A stretch of DNA of 64,000 nt from Amycolatopsis sp. 2-15. GTDB lineage: Bacteria; Actinomycetota; Actinomycetes; Mycobacteriales; Pseudonocardiaceae. Position 1 is the first letter of the stretch, and each line of letters begins with the position of its first letter. This document shows, piece by piece, positions 26,179 to 35,347 of the stretch. The stretch spans positions 62,001-126,000 of the forward strand of contig NZ_CP127294.1 in NCBI RefSeq assembly GCF_030285625.1. The letters are read 5' to 3'. A program made the translations under genes and the position numbers. The notes below the pieces were generated by a model. It had not been told where the DNA came from. It did no database searches and saw only the letters and a list, made by a program, of their open reading frames with translations.

Positions 26179-27139
26179 GTGGTGGAATCACTGCCCTCGG
26201 GGCCGGGAATGTCGGTGCGGCCGGTGGCGCTCGGGTGGTGCGGGTTGCTGCTCGGGTTCGAGCTGCTGCCCGCCGGGGCGATCCAGACGGCCGTCGGCTT
26301 CGGGGAAGGCTGGCGCGGGCTCGTCGCGGCGCCGGTCGCCGTGGTCGTGGCGTACGGGTGCGGCCGCCTCGCGCAGCTCGTGCTCACCGGCCGCTCGGGC
26401 GCGACCTGGCCGAAGCCCGCACGGAGGTGGTGGTGCGCCTGACCGACGGCCGGCTGCTCGTCCAGTGGGACCGCCTCGTGCACGGCAGCACCGGCAAGCT
26501 CGGCAACGCGCGCGGCAACGGTCCCGGCCTGCTCGACAGCGAACTGGCCTACGCGCAGCTCGGCCGCGTCGGCGACCAGACCGTGCTGCGGGTCGCCGGC
26601 GAAGGACGGCAGTGGCTGCTGAACCTGGCGCACGCGAACCCCCAGCAGGTGCTCGACCTCGTCGTCACGCGGGCCGAGAAGGCGCGCAAGGACCGAAGCT
26701 CGCCGTCCAGAACAACGCCGACCGCGCGGTGGCCGTGCAGCGCCACGGCGCGGCCGTCGCCGACGTCCGCGCCGGCACCACCGCGATGGCCGGCGGCAAC
26801 CCCGGATTCAAGGCGCCGGTGTTCGTGCTCGTGGTCGCCATCGCGTGCCTGACGATCGCGGTGATGTCCTTCTTCCCCGCCCTGTCCGACCTCGTGATGA
26901 CCGGCCCCGCGTCGCACACCGACGTCGCGGCCGGGATCGTGTTCGGCCTCGTCGGGCTGATCGCCGCGCGCACCTACCGGCGCTACAGCCGGGGCGCGCG
27001 GTACCTGCGGAACCACTCGGGCGAAGGGCTCGGGCAGCACCTCGAACCGCAGGTCGCGCCGGTGCCGGGCTGGAGCGCCGTCGGCCCGGCCGTGATGGTG
27101 CCGGTCAGCGCGGCGAAGGCACCGGCAGCGGAGCACTGA
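26179..27139 (+). pseudogene. Membrane protein of unknown function broken by two frameshifts
   Basis: Three successive frames together make a plausible protein of about 310-320 residues. Two hydrophobic helices come first (26209-26400, VALGWCGLLLGFELLPAGAIQ, LVAAPVAVVVAYGCG). A soluble middle part follows in the next frame (RLTDGRLLVQWDRLVHG, LAYAQLGRVGDQTVL; 26415-26690). A third frame carries two more helices (VFVLVVAIACLTIAVMSFF, IVFGLVGLIAARTYRRYSRG; 26700-27139). Restoring one G in TCGGG near 26400 and one A in CCGAAGC near 26696 gives a continuous reading. Both lie in short homopolymers, so sequencing error is as likely as decay. Function unknown. Confidence 0.65.
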
Positions 27140-27272
27140 GCCACGGCGAGCCCGAACCACGCCCCGCAGATCTCATCAAAACCGACCCTTCCGGCGTGAG
27201 CACCCCGGACCTAGCGTTCGAATCGGGCCCCGTCACCGAGGGGGTGGCGGGCCGAACCGGAAGGCGGCCACC

Positions 27273-27710
27273 ATGCCGATCCTCAACGCCCTGGGTGGCG
27301 TCCACCACCTGCGGCTCACCGTGACCGACCTCGACCGCTCGCGCGCCTTCTACACCGAGGTGCTCGGTTTCGGCGTCACGGCCGAAGCGCCGGGCCGCCC
27401 GGACGACCCGGCCATCCGGGCCGACCGCGACGCGCTCTACGGCGGAGTCGTGCTCGCCAACGAGAACCTGGTCCTCGGCCTGCGTCCCGTGGCCGAGAAG
27501 GCCGACCGGTTCGAGTCCGAACGCGTCGGTCTCGACCACCTGAGCTTCCAGCTCGGCTCGATGGACCGGCTATGGGAAGCGCAGGAGCGCCTCGACGCCA
27601 CGGACGTCGTGCACGGCACGATCCGCGAGCTGCCGGCGTTCGGCATCGCGATCCTGTCGGTCGACGACCCCGACGGCATCCACCTGGAGCTCACCGCCGC
27701 GCTCGAGTAG
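27273..27710 (+). CDS. VOC/glyoxalase-family protein
   Basis: A 145-residue single VOC domain: GVHHLRLTVTDLDRSRAFYTEVLGFGV at the N-terminus (metal-ligand His in VHHLRL), VGLDHLSFQL in the middle and SVDDPDGIHLELTAALE at the end (metal-ligand Glu). These residues fit a metal-dependent VOC enzyme such as a glyoxalase or extradiol-type enzyme. ATG with GGAAGG upstream. It is followed on the same strand by an alcohol dehydrogenase about 115 bp away. Substrate unknown. Confidence 0.85.
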   Translation: MPILNALGGVHHLRLTVTDLDRSRAFYTEVLGFGVTAEAPGRPDDPAIRADRDALYGGVVLANENLVLGLRPVAEKADRFESERVGLDHLSFQLGSMDRLWEAQERLDATDVVHGTIRELPAFGIAILSVDDPDGIHLELTAALE

Positions 27711-27824
27711 TCCACTCAGGACAGTGTGGTGCACCGAAACCGGTACGGACGGTCAGCGGTCGTTGATCTTGCCGGCCGCCGCTCATTAGGGTCGACGCAT
27801 AAGCCGACCCGAAGAGGAGTTTCC

Positions 27825-28877
27825 ATGAGCGGCCTGCCGGCCACGATGCGAGCGGCGCGGTTCGACGCGGCGTCGAAGAAGCTGAGCGTGGAGACCGTGC
27901 CCGTGCCGGCTCCGGGGCGCGGTGAGGTCGTGGTCAAGGTCGCGGCCTGCGGGATCTGCCACTCGGACCTGACCCAGCTCGACGGGCACTTCACCCCGAA
28001 GCTGCCGGTGATCACGCCCGGACACGAAACGGCGGGCACGGTCGCCGCCGTCGGCGAAGGGGTGAGCTTCTGGTCGCCGGGTGACCGCGTGGTCGTCGCC
28101 GCGGGCCGGCCGTGCGGCACGTGCCGCGAATGCCGCCACGGTGGCGGGATCGACTCGTGCGAAAAGCTCGAGATCATGGCCTTCGACTACGACGGCGCCT
28201 GGGCCGAGTACCTGGTCACGCCCGCGATGACCCTGGTCGGCGTGCCGGAGCACGTGCCGCTGGAGCAGGCCGCGGTGCTGGCCGACGCGGTCTCGACCCC
28301 GTACGGCGCCGTCGGCACAGCCGGGCTGCGTCCGGCCGAGGCCGTCGGCATCTGGGGTCTGGGCGGGCTGGGCACGCACCTGGTACAGCTCGCGCGCATC
28401 TGCGGCGCGTCACCGATCGTGGCGCTCGACCCGCTGCCGGCGGCCCGCGAACGCGCGCTCGGCCTCGGCGCCGACTTCGCGCTCGACCCGCTCGACGAGG
28501 CCACGCCGGACAAGCTCGCGGAGATCACCGCCGGCCACGGCCTCGACGTCGCGTTCGACTGCGTCGGCCGGGGTGCCAGCGTCACGCAGGCCGACCGCGC
28601 GCTCGGTCACCGCGGCCGGCTGGTGCTCGTCGGGATGTCGCCCGACCAGCTGGACCTGGGGGCCGAGCTGAACTTCGTGCGGCGGCGCCACAGCGTCGTC
28701 GGGCACCTCGGTTACCGCATGAAGCACCTGTCCGACCTGGTGGAGCTGGTCGCCCGCGGACGGCTGGACGTATCGGGCTCCGTGAGCGCGATCCTGCCGC
28801 TGGAGGAGGCCGCCGAAGGGGTGCGGCGCCTGCGCGAACACGACGGTGACCCGATCCGGATCTTGCTTCGGCCTTGA
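27825..28877 (+). CDS. Zinc-dependent alcohol dehydrogenase (MDR family)
   Basis: A 350-residue medium-chain dehydrogenase. Catalytic zinc ligands are in ACGICHSDL (Cys) and PVITPGHETAGTV (His-Glu). The structural-zinc lobe is shortened to CGTCRECRHGGGIDSCEKL, which still has four Cys. The Rossmann motif is GIWGLGGLGTHLVQLARICGA near 180. ATG at 27825 follows GAAGAGGAG; an upstream in-frame GTG at 27726 lacks a site. It would oxidise an alcohol with NAD(P)+. It leads a small gene group with a VOC protein and a MerR regulator. Confidence 0.9.
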   Translation: MSGLPATMRAARFDAASKKLSVETVPVPAPGRGEVVVKVAACGICHSDLTQLDGHFTPKLPVITPGHETAGTVAAVGEGVSFWSPGDRVVVAAGRPCGTCRECRHGGGIDSCEKLEIMAFDYDGAWAEYLVTPAMTLVGVPEHVPLEQAAVLADAVSTPYGAVGTAGLRPAEAVGIWGLGGLGTHLVQLARICGASPIVALDPLPAARERALGLGADFALDPLDEATPDKLAEITAGHGLDVAFDCVGRGASVTQADRALGHRGRLVLVGMSPDQLDLGAELNFVRRRHSVVGHLGYRMKHLSDLVELVARGRLDVSGSVSAILPLEEAAEGVRRLREHDGDPIRILLRP

Positions 28878-28911
28878 CCCTGACGCCGCAGGAGGGTCGA
28901 GCATCGAGGGC

Positions 28912-29400
28912 GTGAACGAATACACCAGCCCCGTCCCGATGCCGGCCCTCGACGCGATCGCGCCGGAGCCCTACCGCGGCATCTACGGCATGCCCATGTT
29001 CCCGATGATCCCGACGGCCGACCTCGAGGAGTCCAAGGACTTCTGGTTGCGCGGCCTCGGGTTCATCGACCTGTTCTCCATTCCCGGCCGGATCACCCAC
29101 CTGCGGCGGTGGGCGTTCCAGGACGTGCTGCTCGTGCCGGGTGAAGTCACGCCCGGCTCCGCGCTGGCCATCAGCTTCTCGTGCGTCCTCTCCCAGATCG
29201 ACGAGGTCGCCGCGCGGTGCGAGGAGCTGCGGCCGGGCTGCACGAGCGACCCGGAGGAGAAGCCGTGGAACTCCGTCGAGCTCACGGTTGAGACACCCGA
29301 ACGGGTGCGGATCGTGCTCACCGCGGCCCGGCCGATCGACCCGGACAGCGCCCAGGCCGACGAGTTGCGCGCCGTCGGGATCGACGTTCCGCGCGGGTGA
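28912..29400 (+). CDS. VOC-like protein
   Basis: About 162 residues. The stretch MFPMIPTADLEESKDFWLRGLGFIDLFS is the VOC beta-alpha-beta start, with LRRWAFQDVLLVPGE and ELTVETPERVRIVLTAARPID later. The usual first metal His is absent (it reads MFPMIP), suggesting a binding rather than a catalytic role. GTG at 28912 with GGAGGG 15 bases upstream. Its stop overlaps the GTGA at which the MerR frame opens, so the two are translationally close and may form a ligand-binding/regulator pair. Confidence 0.7.
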   Translation: MNEYTSPVPMPALDAIAPEPYRGIYGMPMFPMIPTADLEESKDFWLRGLGFIDLFSIPGRITHLRRWAFQDVLLVPGEVTPGSALAISFSCVLSQIDEVAARCEELRPGCTSDPEEKPWNSVELTVETPERVRIVLTAARPIDPDSAQADELRAVGIDVPRG

Positions 29401-30203
29401 GCGACACTGGCCTGATGAGTGAAGGCCTCACTGTCGGCCGGGCGGCGGCGCTCGTCGGGGTCAGCGTGAAGACGCTGCACCACTGGGACGCGATCGGTCT
29501 CGTGCGCCCGAGTGAGCGCACATACGCGGGGTACCGGGTGTACTCGGGCGACGACATCGCCCGGGTGCACCGGGTCCTCGTGTACCGCGAGCTGGGTTTC
29601 CCGCTCGCCGAGATCGGCCGTCTGCTCGACGACCCGGCCGTCGACGCCCGCGAGCACCTGCGGCGCCAGCGCACCGAGCTCGTCGACCGGATTTCCCGCC
29701 TGGAGACGATGGTGTCGGCCGTCGACCGCATGCTGGCCGCCGCGAAGACCGGCATCCAGCTCACCCCGGAACAGCAGGTGGAGATCTTCGGCTCCGACTG
29801 GCGCCCGGAATGGGTCTGCGAAGCCGAAACCCGCTGGGGCGACAGTCCTCAGTGGACCCAGTACACCGAACGCGCCGCCGCGCTGAGCCCCGCCGACTGG
29901 CAGGAAGTGGCGGCTCGCGTGGAAAAGCTGAACGCCGACCTGGCGACCGCGCACCAGACCGGCGTCACTCCGGGCTCCCCCGAGGCCAACGATCTGGCCG
30001 AACGTCACCGCGCGTCCATGACCACGTACTTCGACTGCCCCCACGCGCGGCACGTCTGCCTCGGCCGGCTGCTGGCGGAGGACGAGGGGTTCGCGGGCTA
30101 CTACAGCGAGCTCTCGCCGGGCCTGGCGCCTTGGCTGTGCGAGGTGATCAAGGCGAACGCCGCGGCCCACGGCGTCGACCCGGAAAACGCCACCTGGGAC
30201 TGA
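29397..30203 (+). CDS. MerR-family regulator with TipAS-like C-terminal domain
   Basis: About 262-268 residues. The MerR HTH is at the N-terminus (LTVGRAAALVGVSVKTLHHWDAIGLVRPSERTYAGYRVYSGDDI), followed by a coiled coil (RRQRTELVDRISRLETMVSAVDRML) and a TipAS-type drug-sensing domain (SPQWTQYTERAAALSPADWQEVAARVEKLNADLA, ending MTTYFDCPHARHVCLGRLLAEDEGF). TipAL proteins bind thiopeptides and other hydrophobic drugs and activate long-spacer promoters. The start may be GTG 29397 or ATG 29415; neither has a strong site. It follows the VOC-like gene directly. Confidence 0.88.
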   Translation: MSDTGLMSEGLTVGRAAALVGVSVKTLHHWDAIGLVRPSERTYAGYRVYSGDDIARVHRVLVYRELGFPLAEIGRLLDDPAVDAREHLRRQRTELVDRISRLETMVSAVDRMLAAAKTGIQLTPEQQVEIFGSDWRPEWVCEAETRWGDSPQWTQYTERAAALSPADWQEVAARVEKLNADLATAHQTGVTPGSPEANDLAERHRASMTTYFDCPHARHVCLGRLLAEDEGFAGYYSELSPGLAPWLCEVIKANAAAHGVDPENATWD

Positions 30204-30366
30204 CCCTTTCGCCTGGTAAAACCGGAAGTGCTCACCGACGGCACAGCGCGACCAGCCCCGCCGGCGAGCGTTGCCCCCGTGCGGCGTCGCCTCACCGCCA
30301 CCGCACGCGACCCGGACCACCGTGCGCCGTCCCCCGACGACGTCGAACGGCGGCCCGGAACCCGCG

Positions 30367-31341
30367 TCAGTCGGTCACCAGCTCCGACTTGTGCTCCCGC
30401 AGCCACTCTTCCAGCGACTTCAGCCGCGGGTTGATGCGGCGGACGCGCTCGAGGTCGCGGGACTCGACGAAGGAATCGGCCGCGTCGGCGTAGAACTGGT
30501 ACATGTTGCCGATCTCGACGGCGCCCGGGTAGCCGCCGGCGCGGACCTCGTCGTGGGTCTGCGGCCGGTAGACGACCTCCTCGCCCAGCACCTTCGTGAA
30601 CAGCTCCGCCAGCTGGACGCCCGTGTAGTGCGCGCCGGCGAGGCCGACGGTGCGGCCGATGTACGTCGGGCCCGCGAGGAAGATGCCGTAGGCGGTGCGG
30701 CCGATGTCCTCCGACGCGACGAGCGCCATCACGGAGTCGCCCATCGGGTTGGTGAGCTCGAGCATGCCGTCGGCGCCGCGGTGCACGCCTTGCCCCTTCA
30801 GGAACGACTCGTAGTAGAACGTCGTCTCCAGGAACGTCGTGGGCACGCCCTGCTCGGTGAAGAACCGGTTGCCCTCGCCCTTGGCGTCGAAGTGGGGCAC
30901 CGTGTACTTCTCGAGCAGCGTCGGCAGCTCGAGGCCCTGGTGCTCGAAGTGCGGGCGGGTGTCCTCCAGCGTGGACCAGACCACGTGCTTCAGGCCGGTC
31001 TTCTTCGCGGCACGCGCGGCGATCTCCGCCTGGTCGAGTTCCATCTGCGCCCGCGTGCGCGCCGCCTCCTCCTCGGGGGTGCGCCGGACCCAGAAGTTCG
31101 TGACCACGTACGCGCCATAAGCGCCTTCGAACGCGCGCAGCACGCTGGCCTCGTCGTCGAGATCGGTCGCCACGACCTCCGCACCGCGCGCCGCCAGCTC
31201 CTTGGCCGCCGGGGACTCGACGTCGCGGGTCAGCGCGCGAAGGCTGAACGGTCCCTGCGGGTCGTCGAGGATCGCACGGGCCAGACCACCGCCCTGCGAA
31301 CCGGTCGCCCCCACCACGGCAATGATCTTCTTGTCGGTCAT
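30367..31341 (-). CDS. NmrA-like NAD(P)-binding protein
   Basis: A 324-residue atypical short-chain dehydrogenase. The N-terminal nucleotide motif is AVVGATGSQGGGLARAIL (GxxGxxG form), followed by LRALTRDVESPAAKELAARGAEVVATDLDD, the usual NmrA/HSCARG pattern. These proteins often lack the YxxxK catalytic pair and act as redox sensors or quinone reductases. ATG at 31341 with GAGGCAGGAA upstream; the longer frame to 31419 has no site. No clear operon partner. Confidence 0.88.
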   Translation of the reverse strand: MTDKKIIAVVGATGSQGGGLARAILDDPQGPFSLRALTRDVESPAAKELAARGAEVVATDLDDEASVLRAFEGAYGAYVVTNFWVRRTPEEEAARTRAQMELDQAEIAARAAKKTGLKHVVWSTLEDTRPHFEHQGLELPTLLEKYTVPHFDAKGEGNRFFTEQGVPTTFLETTFYYESFLKGQGVHRGADGMLELTNPMGDSVMALVASEDIGRTAYGIFLAGPTYIGRTVGLAGAHYTGVQLAELFTKVLGEEVVYRPQTHDEVRAGGYPGAVEIGNMYQFYADAADSFVESRDLERVRRINPRLKSLEEWLREHKSELVTD

Positions 31342-31453
31342 CGGGTTCCTGCCTCTCGTCGGATGTTTCCCGAACGAGTTCCAGGTTGTCCCTCTTTTCC
31401 GGGCGGCACCTCGCCACACCGTGGGTACCCACGGCGGGGGACGGCACCGGTTG

Positions 31454-32062
31454 TCACAGCCAGCCTCTCTCGTCGGCGACCCGCAGCGCCTCCATCCGGT
31501 TACGCGTCCCCGTCTTGGCGATCGCCGCCGACAGGTAGTTGCGCACCGTGCCCTCCGACAGGTACAGCGTGGCCGCGATCTCGGCCACCGACACCCCCGA
31601 GCGGGCGGCGATCAGCACGTCGCGCTCGCGCGCCGTGAGCGGCGACTCCCCCGCCGCCAGCGTCGCGACGGCCAGCGCCGGATCCACCACGCGCTCACCG
31701 GCGACCACCCGGCGGATCGCGTCGGCCAGCGTCTCGGCCGGCGCGTCCTTCACCACGAACCCGACCGCGCCCGCCTCCATCGCGCGCCGCAGATAGCCCG
31801 CGCGCCCGAACGTGGTCAGCATGACCACGCGACACCCCGGCGCCTGCTTCGCCAGCACGGCCGCCGCGGCCAGCCCGTCGAGGCCCGGCATCTCGATGTC
31901 CAGCAACGCGACGTCCGGCTGCTCCGCCAGCGCGGCGTCCACCACCTGGTCGCCGCGACCGATCGACGCCACGACCGCGAAGTCGTCCTCCAGCTCCAGC
32001 AGGGCGCACAACGCCTGGCGCACCAAGGCCTGGTCGTCGGCGAGCAGCAGGCGGATCGTCAT
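31454..32062 (-). CDS. NarL/LuxR-type response regulator
   Basis: A 202-residue regulator with a receiver domain (LLADDQALVRQALCALLE, phosphoacceptor Asp in PDVALLDIEMPGLDG, conserved Lys in GFVVKDAPAE) and a LuxR HTH (LTARERDVLIAARSGVSVAEIAATLYLSEGTVRNYLSAAIAKTGTRNRMEAL). ATG at 32062 overlaps the stop of the upstream kinase by four bases. It is the output half of a DesK-like two-component system. The target is unknown, but the first gene of the operon encodes a membrane protein. Confidence 0.92.
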   Translation of the reverse strand: MTIRLLLADDQALVRQALCALLELEDDFAVVASIGRGDQVVDAALAEQPDVALLDIEMPGLDGLAAAAVLAKQAPGCRVVMLTTFGRAGYLRRAMEAGAVGFVVKDAPAETLADAIRRVVAGERVVDPALAVATLAAGESPLTARERDVLIAARSGVSVAEIAATLYLSEGTVRNYLSAAIAKTGTRNRMEALRVADERGWL

Positions 32063-33172
32063 GCCGGCGCCCCGTTCCCCTGACGCGGAGCGTGCATCGA
32101 CACGCACAGCCGCCATCCCCGCGGCTGCACCGGCCCGGCCTCCATCCGCCCCCCGGCCTCGGCGACACGCGAGCGCAACCCGTCCAGGCCGTTGCCCGGA
32201 GCAGCTACGGCGCCCACCCCGTCGTCGCGCACTTCCACCTCCGAAGCCGAAAGCCTGACGGTGCAGCTCGTCGCGCGGGCGTGGCGCGCGACGTTGGTCA
32301 GCCCCTCCCGCACGACCCAGCCGAACAGCTCCTGGTGCGCGCCGTCGACCACGTCCGTCGCCGTGGGCAGGTCGGCCGCCACGCCCGACGCGCGCAGCAG
32401 CTCCCGGCCACGCGCCAGCTCACCGGCCAGGGTCACGTCGCGGCTGCCCGACACGGCCGCGCGCACGTCGGCCAGCGCCTGGCGCGAAAGGCGTTCGACC
32501 TCGGTGATCTCGTCGAGCGACCGCGCCGGGTCGCCTGCCGACAGGCGCCGCGCGAGGTTGCTCTTCACGGTGATCGCGGTGAGCGAGTGGCCGAGCAGGT
32601 CGTGCAGGTCGCGCGAGATCCGGGCCCGCTCGGCCTCGGCGGCGAGCCGCTGCACTTGCGCGCGCGCCTCGACCAGCGCCCGGTTCGCCGGATCGCCTCG
32701 GCGAAGGCGTAGACCATCAGCGCGGTGAACACGAGCGCGACCGCCTGCGTCCACCCGGGTCCGCTCTGCCACGACGGCACCACCCACGGCACCACGGCCG
32801 CCGCCAGTCCAGCCCCGAGGACCACCCGCACGGCCGCGCGGCCGGTCAGCTGCGGCACCAGGCACGACACCACGACCGTGGCCAGGAAAAACGCGTTGGC
32901 CCGCGCGAAGGGCAGGGCCGCGAGGAACAGCACCGCCTGTGCGCCGAGCGACCACCAGAACACCCGCGTGGCCTTGCGGTCTCCGGCGACCGCGGTGACC
33001 ACGTAACAGCAGCTGAACACCGCCACGAGCACGCAGCCGACGACCACCCCCGGACCGCCGTCCTGCACCACCGCGACCGCGGTCACCCCGGGTACACGAG
33101 CATGCCGGTGTCGAGGGCGAACCGGCGCCACCCGAACACCCAGCGATCCGCGTTCTCGCCCACGCCGGGCAC
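32059..33172 (-). pseudogene. Sensor histidine kinase (DesK/NarX-like), two frame interruptions
   Basis: Three frames make one kinase of about 370 residues. The N-terminal piece from GTG 33172 (GENADRWVFGWRRFALDTGMLVYPG) stops near 33090. Restoring one G in CCGGGG there joins it to a five-helix membrane region (VVVGCVLVAVFSCCYVVTA, AVRVVLGAGLAAAVVPWVV). Restoring one C near 32693 (CGGCGAACC) joins that to the HisKA_3 phosphoacceptor region ISRDLHDLLGHSLTAI and the ATPase domain ending SMHAPRQGNGAPA. The response regulator is fully intact and translationally coupled, so loss of the kinase would be odd. Sequencing errors are likely. Confidence 0.8.
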
Positions 33173-33188
33173 GCTACCGGGCTCCCGC

Positions 33189-33617
33189 TCAGGCACGCGC
33201 GAACAACGAGCGCAGGTGGCGCCCGTTGACGATCAGCACCACGCCCAGCAACACCAGCCCGCACACCGCCTGCTCGATCCGCAGCCACACCGGGAACGCC
33301 CCGGGCAGCGACGCGATGACGACGATCGCCACCAGCATGATCCCGGTGGTGAGCCGCAGCCGCAGGAACGCGCGGCGCGAACCGCGGGCCGCGCGGACGG
33401 TGAACGAGAGCGTGAGCAGCCCGCTGGCCGCCACGATCACCGAGCGCACCCACACGGCGTCGGTGACCATCGCCGCGTTGTTGCGCAGCAGCACCACGGC
33501 GACGACCGTGAGCAGGCTGATCGTGAGGTAGGTCGCGACCAGCAGCCGCGCGGTGCGGAACGCCGAAACGCTGCGGGGGTGTTCGAGATCTTCGCGGGAT
33601 GCGGTGACAGGTTTCAT
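33189..33617 (-). CDS. Small membrane protein upstream of the two-component genes
   Basis: A 142-residue protein with four hydrophobic helices (LLVATYLTISLLTVVAVVLL, VIVAASGLLTLSFTV, TTGIMLVAIVVIASLPGAF, AVCGLVLLGVVLIVNGRHL). It is the first gene of a three-gene operon with the sensor kinase, 16 bp downstream. It could be an accessory sensor or merely a regulated partner; the family is not recognised. Confidence 0.7.
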   Translation of the reverse strand: MKPVTASREDLEHPRSVSAFRTARLLVATYLTISLLTVVAVVLLRNNAAMVTDAVWVRSVIVAASGLLTLSFTVRAARGSRRAFLRLRLTTGIMLVAIVVIASLPGAFPVWLRIEQAVCGLVLLGVVLIVNGRHLRSLFARA

Positions 33618-33669
33618 GACTGTCCTTTCGCCGGCGGTGTGGAGCTCTCCCCTTGTGCTCCACCCATGC

Positions 33670-33718
33670 TGGGCGAGTGCGCCGGCCCGCAGCAGTGAGC
33701 CGGCGCATCACTCGCCCA
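33670..33718 (-). terminator. Strong bulged hairpin after the ABC-F gene
   Basis: TGGGCGAGTG pairs with CACTCGCCCA (10 bp); then, past a 3-base bulge, CGCCGGC pairs with GCCGGCG around a 12-base loop. It starts 10 bases after the ABC-F stop on the minus strand, the expected place for its terminator. No clear U-tract follows. Confidence 0.65.
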
Positions 33719-33727
33719 TGACATTTG

Positions 33728-35347
33728 TCAGAAACCCGACGGCGGCCCTGTTTCCGTCAGCTTGGCCTCGGCCAGCGTGAGCCAGCGGCCGATGCCCAGC
33801 TCGGCGAGGAAGCGGTCGTCGTGGCTGACGACCACGAACGCGCCCTGGTACGCCTTGAGCGCGCCGGTGAGCTGCTCCACGCTGGCGAGGTCGAGGTTGT
33901 TCGTGGGCTCGTCGAGCAGGAGCAGCTGCGGCGCCGGCTCCGCGCACAGCACGCGCACCAGCGTCGCCCGCAGCCGCTCGCCACCCGAAAGCACGCCGAC
34001 CGGCAGGTGCGCCCGCGGCCCGCGGAACAGGAAGCGCGCGAGCAGGTTCATCAGGTCGGCCTCGGGCAGCTGCGGCGCGGCCGCGCGCAGGTTCTCCGCC
34101 ACGGTGCGGTCGTCGTCGAGCAGATCGAGGCGCTGCGAGAGGTACGCGACGCGACCGTCGGCCCTGGCCAGCACCCCGCTGTCGGGTTCGAGCAGGCCCG
34201 CGACGAGCCGCAGCAATGTCGACTTGCCGACTCCGTTGGCGCCGACCAGTGCGATCCGCTCCGGCCCGCGGATCGCCAGCGTCGCACCCTCACCGGCGAA
34301 CAGCTCCCGCACGCGCAGGCGCTCGCCGTGGAACACCGTGCGCCCGGCGGGCACCGCGGTGTCGGGCAGCTCCAGCACGATCGTGTCGTCTTCGCGCGCG
34401 GCGCGGTCGGCCTCGTCGAGCCGGGCCTTGGCGGCGCCGAGCCGCTGCGAGTGCATGTCGTTGGCCTTGCCGGCCGACGATTCCGCGCGCCTTTTGATGT
34501 TGCCGAGCGCGATGCGCGGGATGTCGGAACCGGTGCGAGCGCCGGTCGACGCCCGCCGCGCCGCGCGTTCACGGGCCTGCTGCAGCTCGCGTTTCTCGCG
34601 CTTGACCTCCTGCTCGGCCGCGCGCACGTTCTTCTCCGCGACCTCGCGCGCGGCCTGCTTCGCGGCCTCGTACTCGGTGAAGCCGCCGCCGAACAACCGC
34701 AGCGAACCGTGGTCCAGCTCGGCGATCCGGTCCATGCGGTCGAGCAGGTCGCGGTCGTGGCTGACCAGCAGCAGCGTGCCCTTCCAGTCGCCGAGCACGG
34801 TGTGCAGGCGGCGCCGGGCGTCGCGGTCGAGGTTGTTGGTGGGCTCGTCGAGCAGCAGCACGTCGGGCTGTTTCAGCAGCTGCGCGGCCAGGCCGAGCGA
34901 CACGATCTGGCCACCGCTGAGTGTGTCGAGCCGGCGGTCGAGCGCGACGTCGCCGAGCCCGAGCCGATCGAGCTCCGCGCGGGCGCGTTCTTCGATGTCC
35001 CAGTCGCTGCCGACTGTCGCGAAGTGCTCTTCGCTCGCGTCACCGCCTTCGATGGCCGCGAGCGCGCGCACGATCGGCGCGATCTCCAGCACCTCGGCCA
35101 CGGTCGGTTCCCCGGCGAGCGGCAGCGTCTGCGGCAGGTAGCCGAGCACACCGTCGGCGCTCACCGAACCCGCGAGCGGGTGAAGCTCGCCGGCGATGAG
35201 CTTGAGCAGGGTGCTCTTGCCGGCGCCGTTGGGCGCGACGAGGCCCGTGCGACCCGGCCCGAGCGTGAAGGACAGGTCTTCGAACACGGGGGTGCCGTCG
35301 GTCCAGGAAAAGGACAGGCCGGTGGCGACGACGGAGGTCTTGGACAT
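33728..35347 (-). CDS. ABC-F ATPase, probable ribosome-protection resistance protein
   Basis: About 539 residues with two ABC cassettes and no membrane helices. Cassette 1: Walker A APNGAGKSTLLKL, signature LSGGQ, Walker B VLLLDEPTNNLD. Cassette 2: GANGVGKSTLLRL, LSGGE, LLLLDEPTNNLD. They are joined by a charged coiled linker (KQAAREVAEKNVRAAEQEVKREKREL), the interdomain arm that enters the ribosomal exit or P-site region. ABC-F proteins of this size in actinomycetes mostly confer resistance to macrolides, lincosamides or related drugs; others are translation factors (EttA-like). ATG at 35347 after GAGAG. A 287-bp leader precedes it. Confidence 0.9.
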   Translation of the reverse strand: MSKTSVVATGLSFSWTDGTPVFEDLSFTLGPGRTGLVAPNGAGKSTLLKLIAGELHPLAGSVSADGVLGYLPQTLPLAGEPTVAEVLEIAPIVRALAAIEGGDASEEHFATVGSDWDIEERARAELDRLGLGDVALDRRLDTLSGGQIVSLGLAAQLLKQPDVLLLDEPTNNLDRDARRRLHTVLGDWKGTLLLVSHDRDLLDRMDRIAELDHGSLRLFGGGFTEYEAAKQAAREVAEKNVRAAEQEVKREKRELQQARERAARRASTGARTGSDIPRIALGNIKRRAESSAGKANDMHSQRLGAAKARLDEADRAAREDDTIVLELPDTAVPAGRTVFHGERLRVRELFAGEGATLAIRGPERIALVGANGVGKSTLLRLVAGLLEPDSGVLARADGRVAYLSQRLDLLDDDRTVAENLRAAAPQLPEADLMNLLARFLFRGPRAHLPVGVLSGGERLRATLVRVLCAEPAPQLLLLDEPTNNLDLASVEQLTGALKAYQGAFVVVSHDDRFLAELGIGRWLTLAEAKLTETGPPSGF

